A stretch of 64,000 nt of DNA, from NCBI GenBank assembly GCA_950295325.1, contig OX485804.1, positions 17,794,001 to 17,858,000 of the forward strand, written 5' to 3'. The notes below the pieces were generated by a model. That model worked only from the letters and a program-made list of their open reading frames with translations. It searched no databases and was not told the origin of the DNA. The stretch comes from Polytrichum commune. Lineage: Eukaryota > Streptophyta > Polytrichopsida > Polytrichales > Polytrichaceae. A program made the translations under genes and the position numbers. Shown here one piece after another: positions 1 through 9,143 of this stretch. Each line of letters begins with the position of its first letter. The stretch's first letter is position 1.

Positions 1-2602
1 ATCCTCCGGCTTCCTACTTGGCATGGTGATTCTTATGTACTAGACAGACACAAGTAGTTTGGGCAACATCCCAAAGCAAACAAACTCCCAAGATGGCCTT
101 TAAGTTCAATATGAGAGATACACATCATCCAGTTAATGAACTTTGACCACCTCTAGAAGAGGCATATGAACTCCAAAATTGGAAAAGTAACTTTTCACAT
201 GTATGTTTTTCAAATTATTTGGTGTGTATATGCTTCAATCCAAGGGCCACAACTATCATGCCATCCAAATTTAGAAAAGATTCACTAGCTGCCCCAACAA
301 TAAATTAGCGTAGGCCAATGTAATCTATTGTCACATCTATTGTCAAGTTTTTTCCATAAAGATATGGGCCCCCTTTTGTACATCTACCTTTATTTTGGTT
401 TTTTTAATAACCTTTTTGGATGTACATACTAGAGAAAATAATACCTTTACCTTATGTATACTATGTATGCTATTGCCTTAAATAATACCCTTGCTTACAC
501 TTGCGTTAGTTCGTACGTACTATGAAGAATCCACACTCCGGATCTCCAACAATTCTATCTTGGTATTCAAAGGCATACATGTATAACACTTGAATATTAG
601 GGCATGTTTACACCAATTCCTGGTGACTAGGAGGATCAACCCTTTCTAAAATTCCCCAATTTTCATAACATTTAATTTTAGTAGTTTTTATTTTGGAGTT
701 TCGTTATAATGCTAATTCTTGGTCGTGGTTTGCTTCCCACTATGTCATGTGACCAAGGTTTTTAAAAAGTGATGTGGATTTCTCTTTGTCATGGTCAAAT
801 TCGGATTGCTGATCATGATCATGAGATATCCTATTTTTTTTTCTTTCTCATGGCACTTATGAAGTTCATGCTTCTAGCTTTGCCTTGAGGGCTTGTTGTA
901 AACTAGCTCTATGTTTTACCAAACCTTTTCTAGGCAAGTTTTGGATTTTTTTTTATCATGAGCCTATTTTCTTCAACGACACTTAACAATCCTATTAGTG
1001 TGGAAATAACTAGCCACAACCACATGAAGAAAGGAAAAAGGAACGTCGGTCATTTACCTGGACATGCAATGTCCGTTCACCACCTCCCTTCATGTTCACG
1101 TGAGCTTGAGAATGGAGGCGGCTTAGGGCCTATTTTCATAGGTGGACCGTGTGGTTAGTGTTAGGGCTATGTGTTCTATGTTAGTTTTGGGTTTTAGTGT
1201 TAGTAAGTGTGTTTAGTCAAGTGGGACTAGGGCTTGATTCTATTCTAATATTCTAATGTCTATGAGGCTAGTGTGTGGTCGTAGTTGGGTCCCCCTTGTC
1301 TTGAAAATGTTGATGTGTTGGGGATTGGTGTGAGTTGGAGGTTGGATGTAAAAGTTTGCCATTCTCTGTATTCATTGGTTGGTTGACTTAAGGAGTGTTA
1401 GTTATGACATCCTATAAGGAATATATCTCGGTTAAACCCCCTATGAAGATTGGGAAGTGTGTTGAGTGTGTAGTTAGGGTTTGTTTAATTATTTGTTCGA
1501 TATTAGGGATTATGTGTATGTCTTTGTGTGTTGGCATATATAAGTGGATTAGTACTATGGGGGTGAGAAGTTTATTGGCTATTGGAATAACTTGTAAGTA
1601 AGGGGTAGGTTTGATAGGGGGTTGTTATTTTGGTGATGTTACCGGGGAAGGCAATTGATTTATGTATCATAATGATTAGTCCTTGTCTTGTGGGGACGTA
1701 TTATATGTGAGGGCACCTAATGGATGTGAGTGCATTCAATGTGTTGTTGTATATGATCTTATATGATGAAAATTACATATTTATTTATCTTGTGGGGTTA
1801 ACTTCAGAATTTTTGTTTTTTGTATGAATAGAAGTACAGATGGGATACCATTTATGGTGGTGAGATGGTGGATGTTTTGAAGGCTTTGTGCTCAAGTGCG
1901 TGCAGTTTCATGTGAGGCATATGATGGGGTCTGGGTATATGTTTTTATGTTGGGTTTGGTGTTGATATTAGTGTTAAGCTTAGGATTTGGTGTGATTTAT
2001 GTGAGAAACTGAGTATTGGTTATAGACTTTTGAGTGATTTTATTATGAGTTATGTGGGATACGCCATGAATAGTTGTTGGAGTGATGATTGTGAGGGGTT
2101 GGTGTTGTGTGAGATATTGAGTTTGATGTGGTTGTATAGTTCTTGTGTGAGTTGTTTTGGTGTGTGGGTGGTGGTGAGCAATTGGAAGATGGAGCAAATA
2201 GTAATCGGGGGGATCAAATGGGAGTGGGAGATTGTGCAATCTTCTTAGTACAATATGACTATGTGTAGGGAAATCCATTTTGGAGGGTGGTGTTGCATTA
2301 TGTTGGTATGGGGGTTATGGAGACTATTAGAGTGTATATGATGTGTGGGTTGTGGTATCCTTGGAGGAGTTGGGCATGTTTGGTTAGGTAAGGGAGCTCT
2401 TGGTTGAAGTTAGTGTTGTGTATGGGAGGTTGTACAAAGGGAAGGAATATGTTAAAATAGGGGGCATATTTAAGTTTAAGTATCATGGAGTTTTCTTAGT
2501 AATATTGAGAGTGCTTTTGTCCGAATGTTTTTAGAATTTTTTTGAGGATGTGGTATGTAGGTCTTGGGTTTGGGGAGATATCTTTGGCAAGTAGAACGAG
2601 GT
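1..2602. other. Non-genic region, partly G/T-rich
   Basis: I recognise no gene here. The open frames are short and low in complexity. From about 1140 to 2480 the plus strand is strongly G+T-biased, and the minus-strand frames there are only composition artefacts (His/Thr/Pro-rich). A similar bias recurs at about 29.93-30.87 kb, so this may be decayed repeat sequence. Confidence 0.6.
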
Positions 2603-3027
2603 TAAGGTAGAAATACCATAACTTGTGAAGATAAGGTGATTTGCATTGAAGATCCAGTCTAACAATCATGAGATAATTTTCCAAGATAGACGAGAAAGAT
2701 TCATGAAGAATGCAAGTTGTTTCATTATTTTTTGCCCTATACAAGAAATGCTACAATTTTTCAAAATGGAAACTTGTCAAACCCCCTACTCATTCACTAG
2801 ATTCTTCCTACACCAAACACCGTAATCCACATTTCCATACAAAACATCGCCTAAATCGGTTACCTCATGAGTACATTAACACTTGACTCCCATTGGCTAC
2901 AATAAGTGTGCACGCATTGAAGTTGCCGCCGAGCCATGATCCGTTTCAGAAATGACACTTCACCATTGTGACGGCGGTCTAGTACACGGCTAGAGGGTAG
3001 TTAACTGCTTATGGTATTTCTACCTTA
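2603..3027. mobile_element. MITE-like element, copy 1 (about 425 bp)
   Basis: The left end reads AAGGTAGAAATACCATAAC and the right end GTTATGGTATTTCTACCTT, a near-perfect terminal inverted repeat of about 19 bp. The second copy at 35808-36229 is collinear over its whole length and diverged by many point changes and small indels. The element has no coding capacity. The ends allow a TA target duplication (TA before AGGTAG, TA after CTACCT), but the TIR and duplication overlap, so this is not certain. It is best read as a non-autonomous DNA transposon of unassigned superfamily. Confidence 0.8.
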
Positions 3028-3254
3028 GAGGAGTTCCACATGTAATAATGAATAGTTTTACATTTGGATTTTTTAAGGTGTATGTATGAGATGTGGAGGA
3101 GGGTTCCTATAACACTATATTCGTTAAATTGAGACTTTTTGGGCATTTTGAGACATTCACATAAATAAGAACAAGGATAAATGGAACACATATTGGAGAA
3201 AGTTGTAAGATGCGAACACTTTGAAGCAGGTGTTTAGACCAAGAACCCCATAAA

Positions 3255-3545
3255 TAACTCATATTTGTGATGGTTTAGGGTGGGCAATCCAAATCTTAGA
3301 CCACATTTAAGGGGAAACCTTAAAACATACATATTATTGCACACAAAATATTAGAGCTTGTATGAATATGGTTTAGGTAGGGCAATCCAAACCATAGATC
3401 TTATTGAAGGGTTAATATGTTAACCAATATAATATTGCATACAAAATATTCCAAACTCATATTTGTGATGGTTTAGGTAGGGCAATCCAAACCTTAGACC
3501 ATATGGAAGGGGAAATCATGTCTAACTTGTATTATTGCAAAAAAA
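3255..3545. repeat. Three tandem units of about 99 bp
   Basis: The motif GGTTTAGG(T/G) followed by GGGCAATCCAAA recurs at about 3272, 3370 and 3470, each with a similar downstream stretch ending in an ATTGCA(T/C)ACAAA-type sequence. The spacings are 98 and 100 bp. The units are diverged and non-coding. The flanks 3028-3254 and 3546-3658 show nothing else recognisable. Confidence 0.7.
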
Positions 3546-3658
3546 AACATACAAAGTGTGGCATGTAAAATGCATATCATGCTAACACCACACATGCATT
3601 GGATAGTGCGACCCAAAATGTTCTTGCCTATGGCCCAAAACCCTACGCCTACTATGGC

Positions 3659-3991
3659 CTATCTAGCCTCGGATACTACCTCTTTTTCTTTTGCTTCATT
3701 TTCTTTTGCTTTTTTTTCTTTTGCCTCTTTTTCTTTTGCCTCTTTTTCTTTTGCTGCAGCTTCTTTTGCTCGCATTGCTTCAACATTCCTGAAAATCTCC
3801 GCCCCGCGACTATAGCCATTCTTGGGGTGAACGCCATCAATAACACATTTTGTATTCCGTCGGCCGCCCGAATTATACGACGAAGAATTCGAATACGATG
3901 AAGTGGACTGTCTTGCATTTTTGGTCATGGAGTAGAAACGCTCCAACTCGATGGACGCACTAGACCGCATAGGTTTACGGGTGGGAGCAAC
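3659..3991 (-). CDS. Exon with Lys/Glu/Ala heptad-like repeats
   Basis: The minus-strand frame opens after an acceptor (TTGCAG before GTTGCTCCC) at 3992-3994 and runs to a TAG at 3659. It encodes VAPTRKPMRSSASIELERFY and then a C-terminal segment of about 40 residues built of KEKEA repeats, written by an 18-bp tandem repeat and expected to form a charged helix. It joins in phase 0 to the exon at 4128-4481. An alternative end is a donor (AAAGAG before GTAGTA) near 3679. I do not recognise the domain. It could be the 3' end of the upstream FCP1-like gene or a separate gene. Confidence 0.4.
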   Translation of the reverse strand, partial: VAPTRKPMRSSASIELERFYSMTKNARQSTSSYSNSSSYNSGGRRNTKCVIDGVHPKNGYSRGAEIFRNVEAMRAKEAAAKEKEAKEKEAKEKKAKENEAKEKEVVSEAR

Positions 3992-4127
3992 CTGCAACGC
4001 GTCAACGCAAGAACACATGTGTTAGTTTAGGGAGGAAGACCCAAACGTGTCACACGTTCATTTTTTAAGTGCAAAATGATTGTAATGCGCGGATAACCAT
4101 GTTTTTTTTGGGGGGGGGGGGGTTCAC

Positions 4128-4481
4128 CTTGTCACCGGGGGCGTTCCCGTCGGAGTTGGCGAGGAGGGGCAAGGCATCCCGCAAAGGAATAAGAAGGGTT
4201 CCACTCTTCGTAGGCCGAGCGTCCATCTGCAGCCGCCGTTGAGGTGTACTACTGCCGCCGGGCCGAGAGGGGGATGTCCGGACGCATTTGCGATTTATGC
4301 CTTTGAGCGGTGACGGGGACGCAGATCTCCGGAAGATTTGCTTGGGTGGGGGGCTATTGACGACGCCGGCGTCAAGAGGCTCCTTGGAGTAGTCGATGGT
4401 TGACGCGGCATCGTAAACGGTCTCGTAGAAGAAGCTCCCCAAGTCTGACTCGCTGACGATGTCAATCGAGGGCTCCAAACG
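4128..4481 (-). CDS. 118-codon exon of unknown function, downstream of the HAD exon
   Basis: Bounded by an acceptor (GGCTCCAG before CGTTTGGAG) and a donor (GACAAG before GTGAAC), the exon is exactly 354 nt and phase 0. The product begins RLEPSIDIVSESDLGSFFYE, is rich in Pro/Ser/Arg (RRSASPSPLKG and similar), and resembles a disordered linker. The 136-nt intron below it (3992-4127) starts in a poly-G/poly-T tract. The link to the HAD exon above is unresolved, because that exon ends in a TGA and I see no clean phase-0 donor after it. Confidence 0.4.
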
Positions 4482-4622
4482 CTGGAGCCAAAATTGGAAC
4501 AAAACAAAACCCAAGGAAAAGGGGGGAGATAGAGCGCGTGAAAATCAAGATACATATGAAGCGTAAATTACACAAAATGGGCGGGCACATACACACACAC
4601 ACATACAAACACACGTACTGTC

Positions 4623-5435
4623 TCAAATGAGCTTGTTAAATTTCGCGTGAGATAACAACTCTCTGTACAAATGGTCTCGTGGATCCAAGTATCTCTCGCC
4701 TATGGGATTATTCCTAACAAAATTGTTTACGGGTAGTCCGCTTCCCCAGAGCGCCTGGAGGTATTTACCAAGGTCTAACAAAAATCGGTCCCGGACCTTC
4801 TCGACCGTCCACGTAGGGCACACTATGAAGTTGGCCGTCGGGTTCAACATGTTCTTTGCGGCGCTGTCGTCCACCATGAGCGTGTTCTCGCGGGTGGGGC
4901 GGACGTCGTAGGGGACGCCTATCAAGGACGGTCGCTGGTCCCAAAAAATGGGCTTCAAGACCTTGAGGTATTGGGGGGAAGCGGGGTTGTTTGGTTTTTT
5001 GACGACTTTGCCGTCCTGTGTGTACAATATTCTACAGGCTTCCTGTGCTAGGACCATGCAGGGGGGCTCGATGCCCTTGAAGATGAACTCCACGACGGCA
5101 TTGGTGTTCTCGGCCGTCATGGAGCTCCACACGACCACCCACCATCGTTGTTGGGCCATCTGGAGGAAGGTCCGAAGCCACGGGCGGAGGTGAACTAGCT
5201 TGCTCTTTATGAACGTGGGCGGCCCGTCGTAATTAGCGTCCTCGGGCTTGCAAAAGGGCACTGTGGGGGCCCTAGGGCAATGAACGCACTGCACGAGGAC
5301 ACCGTTCAGGTCTAACACCAGGAATCGTTTCTTCGGCAGCGGGGGCGGGGCGGGTAAAACCGGGGGGCCCGCCGTGCTGCCCTCTGCGCTCCTTGGAGAA
5401 GAGCGTCGGGGAGCCGCTACGCTATGCTCCGAGCC
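4623..5435 (-). CDS. FCP1/NLI-IF-type HAD phosphatase-like domain exon
   Basis: The exon starts after an acceptor (TATCCGCAG before GGCTCGGAG) and ends at TGA 4623. After a Pro-rich linker comes KKRFLVLDLNGVLVQ, which is HAD motif I. Motif II is VVWSSMTAENT, and motif III/IV is LMVDDSAAKNMLNP, followed by a CPTW segment typical of FCP1-homology domains. These enzymes normally dephosphorylate Ser/Thr of nuclear targets such as the RNA polymerase II tail. Here motif I is DLNGV rather than DxDx(T/V): the second Asp is Asn, so catalysis may be weak or absent. The frame joins the exon at 5946-7409 in phase 0 across a 510-nt intron, which suggests a C-terminal domain of the larger gene. A separate gene is not excluded. 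Confidence 0.65.
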   Translation of the reverse strand, partial: GSEHSVAAPRRSSPRSAEGSTAGPPVLPAPPPLPKKRFLVLDLNGVLVQCVHCPRAPTVPFCKPEDANYDGPPTFIKSKLVHLRPWLRTFLQMAQQRWWVVVWSSMTAENTNAVVEFIFKGIEPPCMVLAQEACRILYTQDGKVVKKPNNPASPQYLKVLKPIFWDQRPSLIGVPYDVRPTRENTLMVDDSAAKNMLNPTANFIVCPTWTVEKVRDRFLLDLGKYLQALWGSGLPVNNFVRNNPIGERYLDPRDHLYRELLSHAKFNKLI

Positions 5436-5902
5436 CTGCGGATACGATCGAGAGAAAACGGTGGGCGACTTATGTCATGCTATGTCCAAACGAAGCATTA
5501 AGGAAACGAGTGTTCTTGGTGCAAACACAAAACCAATTGATTCATTTTGGAGGGGGGTGCAACAAGGGATACAAGAGAGACAAGAGCATACAAAATACAT
5601 TCAAACACAATATACAAGTATATAGGAGTAAAAAATGGTGATTGTATTGTATACAATGCTCTATGTACATTTTGATTGGGGGGAGCCGCGTTGAACGATG
5701 CGTTCAAACTAGCCTACTTCTAAATCTAGAAAAATTTGAAGAGACAGGCCGCCGTGATGAAGACTTCGTCGCAAGCCGGGGTAGGTGGACGAACGAATGG
5801 TCGCTGGGGGTGACGAAGGGCACGAGTGCCGGGGGGGGGGGGGCGCGTAAGTTCGTCCTAGCTAGGGGACACGACCAAGGCAAGAAGTCAAAGACCCATG
5901 GA

Positions 5903-5924
5903 GTTTGGGTCGACCGACCCAAAC
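5903..5924. repeat. 22-bp palindrome in intron
   Basis: One copy of the TTTGGGTCGNNCGACCCAAA dyad (centre AC). It lies in the intron 5436-5945, 21 nt from the 5' splice site (GAG before GTAATG, minus strand). The flanks extend the dyad by AG/CT. Confidence 0.95.
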
Positions 5925-5945
5925 TGAGTGGGGTCAGTGCATTAC

Positions 5946-7409
5946 CTCGCCTTGGTCGTGCCTTGACGACGTTGATGCCGGCATCGCGTGCGCTGCCCCA
6001 CCTCTGTCATTGCCGCCTCCGACGACGACGTCAGCCGCAACCTGCTCCTGCAAAGGCTGACTGTCAGGCCTTTGTCCCAACCCAACCTCCGCATGCGCAT
6101 CATGCATTGGTTCATCGACTGGGTTAGGAGTAGAGGTATCACCAGGCCCTTGCGGGCCTTCAACGTCTAACATGGGTTCGTCCACCGGGGTCTGGTCGGG
6201 GACGGGGTTTGGGTCGGCCGACCCGAACCCTGCTGCTTGGCGAGCGTCGCTCTGGAACGCTGCAACGTCGGCACTGTTTGGGTCGGACGACCCAAACATG
6301 TGGGGGTCGTCCCGCTGGTGGTGTGGGGGCGAGAGGATGGGACGCCGGAGCGGCGGGGGCGCCAACGAGCTGGATGCTCCGGGTACGCGCCAAAGGTTGG
6401 GGTCGTCCACCTGCTGGACGGGCGCGTAAGGACGGGCGTGCGGCTGCAGCAACTGTGCGAAGCTGAAGGAATGCTGCAGCGTGGGCCGCGGGGCGATATC
6501 CTGTGGCGGGAAGCCTGCGGGCAAGTGCGGGAATGAACTCGGGGGAGCCATCACCAATCCCTGCGCCAGCATGCCCTGGATCACTTGCGTGATGAGCTCC
6601 GCTTGGGACGGAGTTTGGGCCATTGCCCTTTGCCGCTCCTGCTCCAACAGGAGAGCCCTCAACTCCGCGACTTTGTTGCGGACCGAGGGTTCCTCGGCGG
6701 CAGCCCTCTGCAGTCGCACACGCTGCTCCTCGTCTCGGAGCATTTTTGCGTTCGCCTCCTCCACGGTGAGGACCTCCGGTTTCACCCTCACATTCCCGGC
6801 GAACGCTCTGGGGGAGGCAGGATCAGACCTCAGCCTCTTGGCGAGTTCCATGTCGTCCTCGTCCTCGGAGCTTATTGCGATCGTCTCCTCCACCGCATAG
6901 TCCCCGTACAGCTTCTTCCCCTTCATCCTTCTCCGCTCCCTGAAGGTGGCCGTCGCGTCCCTCGAGTACATGTCCTTCGCGTCGTCCATCGTCAACGCGG
7001 GCACCAGCCTGCTTTGCGGCGTGGCAGCCCGCATGGCCTTCTTCCGCTGAGGGGCCTCGGATTCTTGAGTGAATCCTGTTGCCCCTTCCTCCACCTCCCC
7101 CTCCACTTTCTCTGCTTCCTCCTCCTCTTCCTCCTCCTCCCCAACCTCGCCACCTGCTCCCATCGACGGATTGCCCGGATGCAACCCGATGAGCGGCTCT
7201 GGCAATTGAACGGGGGCACGCATGGCGAATTCACCCGGGTTGATTCGCCTCGCCATATCCAAAGGATTCTCGCCCCCCTCGACGATCTCTTCAACGTAGG
7301 ATCCGGGTATCCAATCAAGGATGTCCATTTTCTTGGCCAGTGCCTTCTGGGTCCTGTAAAATTGAACATCGGCATCCTCCACATAGGAGTAGATGTTCAA
7401 CCCAGACAT
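5946..7409 (-). CDS. Exon: end of methylase-like fold, acidic and coiled-coil region
   Basis: The exon begins at an acceptor (GATTGTGCAG before ATGTCTGGG) with MSGLNIYSYVEDADVQFYRT. That reads as the segment after methylase motif I, with VED placed like the acidic residue of motif II. It continues with an E-rich run (about residues 88-112), a basic and serine stretch (RRRMKGKKLYGDYAVEETIA, SSEDEDD), a helical Glu/Arg/Leu/Gln region suited to a coiled coil, and a long Pro/Gln/Asp-rich low-complexity tail. It ends at a donor (CGAG before GTAATG). Two copies of the palindrome family (6207-6228, 6276-6297) lie inside this exon and encode FGSADPN and FGSSDPN peptides. The function is unknown. Confidence 0.5.
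6207..6297. repeat. Two palindrome copies inside an exon
   Basis: The copies are at 6207-6228 (centre GC, one arm mismatch CCCGAA) and 6276-6297 (centre GA, perfect arms), 69 bp (23 codons) apart. Both are read in frame in the low-complexity tail of the exon, so this repeat has entered sequence with an open frame. Confidence 0.9.
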
Positions 7410-7492
7410 CTGCACAATCCAAATCAATAGTATTAGTATAAACTAATGAAGAGTAAGGAAAAATGACATCCAAAATAAAATAAGAATAGTTA

Positions 7493-7514
7493 GTTTGGGT
7501 CGAGCGACCCAAAC
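7493..7514. repeat. 22-bp palindrome in intron
   Basis: A perfect-arm copy, centre AG, in the 139-nt intron 7410-7548. It sits 34 nt from the 5' splice site (CAATG before GTAAGC, minus strand). Confidence 0.95.
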
Positions 7515-7548
7515 CGTCCGTATAGGGCTTTCAGGGTTCTTTGCTTAC

Positions 7549-8880
7549 CATTGCTGCAAAAATCGGTTTGGATCCCCCGAAAACGTTGAAGATGCAGTCC
7601 CCTCTCTTGGTGAGGGTCCTCATCATCCACAGGTAGAACTCCATGCGCAGCTCATCCGCGGGGTAGTTGGCGTACTTCGCCTCGTCATACAAGCTCCTGC
7701 TGGTACCCAACCCTTCTTGGACTTGGAAGAGCTTTTCCATCCTGGCTATAGGATGGTTGGGCACCTTAAGTAGATCAGCTTTGTACACAAAGTACAAGCA
7801 CAACACGTTGACGATCTTCGTCTTCTTGTCTTTCAACGTGCTGTACGCCCCCTCCGCCGGCGCAGCAACGTAGTGAGATTTCGAGACGGCATACTCCGGC
7901 TGCAATTTGCGCACGATCTCGTAAACCTGCTCTGCCCTCCTTTCCTCGACAATCCAGAGCCAGACGTCGACCTCCCTGAATTTGGGGCTGGCGTAGTCCA
8001 CAAACTTCGACAAGAAAGGATCGTAAAAATGGGTGCTCATAGTCCCCTCGAATGAGGCTCCAGGGATATTCCTGAAGTCTATCATTCCGAAGGGGAAGCG
8101 GTCCCCGGCTTTAGTCCTGATCGCCTTCCTGGACTCAGAGCCCGGCCAACCTTGGATCCTAAGAGGCTCGACGGTGACCATGTTGAATTGCGCATCGCCT
8201 TCGAAACTGACGATCTTCTTCTCCTTTATGAAGTTGGAGAAGGCCCGCGTTGAGTGTTCGGGAAGCACCCGGTTCCTCCCCCCCTTCACGAGCTTGGATC
8301 TGAGGAAGTCGTCTCCCGCCTCCCTCATGAGTGCCGCCATGGACGCACTGGTGAACTTATATTCGGCTTTGAAGGCCCTCCAGTGCGCCTCGTCGACCTC
8401 TCCGTCCACGATGAGCTTCTTCTCGGGCACCAGCTTGTGCAGCTCTTGGACGATGGTCGTCTTCTTCTTCTTGTTCTCTGTCCATTCCTTCATGGTGTAG
8501 CATGAAGGGACGAAGATCTTGGGTTTGGTGAAGACGATCTTAGGATGGACCCAGCATCTCTTCGCCGTCGTCTCCACGTGTAGGATGTGGGACGCTGCTT
8601 TTCCCATCTCTGTCTCGGAAAGACCTTGAAGCGCTCTGAAGAACTCCCTCACCAGAGGCTTCATTTGCTTGAAGCGCGTAGTCTGGTTGAAGAGCATGCC
8701 GGTGTCGGGGTCCATAAGGTCTCCCGTCTCGTGTTTTTCAAAAACACTCCTCCATTTTCCCCACACGGAGTCGGACGCGGTGATCAAATATATTTCTCCT
8801 CGCAACTCGTTATATTTTTTTTGTTTGTGGCTAGCATTGTCTATCGAGGAGAATTTATTGATCATCTGATATTTGAAGTC
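7549..8880 (-). CDS. Exon: conserved unknown region ending in methylase-like motif I
   Basis: The exon starts at an acceptor (CGTGTGCAG before GACTTC) and runs 444 codons open to a donor (GCAATG before GTAAGC). Near the C-terminal end it reads RMEFYLWMMRTLTKRGDCIF and then NVFGGSKPIFAAM. The GDCIFNVFGGS string matches the shape of N4/N6-type DNA methyltransferase motif I (G-D-x-V-x-D-x-F-x-G-S), with the usual Asp replaced by Asn. I see no DPPY/NPPY catalytic motif, so an inactive or highly diverged methylase fold is the most I would claim. The rest (VWGKWRSVFEKHETGDLMDP; TEMGKAASHILHVETTAKRC) matches nothing I know. The exon itself has no internal stops. Confidence 0.5.
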
Positions 8881-8942
8881 CTGCACACGTAGCCAACAAT
8901 TCATGTTAGACAACATCTCATGGAATAACAAATGTAACAACA

Positions 8943-9135
8943 ATTTGGGTCGATCGACCCAAACTATAAACCTGGTAAAGACAACAAAGCCATGCAAGAG
9001 TTTGGGTTGATCGACCCAAACTATAAACCTGGTAAAGACAACAAAGTCATGCAAGAGTTTGGGTCGATCGACCCAAACTATAAACCTGGTAAAGACACTA
9101 AAATAATGAAAGAGTTTGGGTCGGTCGACCCAAAC
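8943..9135. repeat. Four palindromes in a 57-bp tandem array within an intron
   Basis: Copies start at 8943, 9000, 9057 and 9114, exactly 57 bp apart, with centres AT, AT, AT and GT. The intervening sequence (a CTATAAACCTGGTAAAGACA-type stretch) is nearly identical between units. The array fills most of the 263-nt intron 8881-9143 and stops 8 nt from its 5' splice site (GGGAG before GTGAGT). Because 57 is a multiple of 3 the array stays open in one frame, which produces a spurious N-terminal extension of the exon below. Confidence 0.95.
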
Positions 9136-9143
9136 ATACTCAC

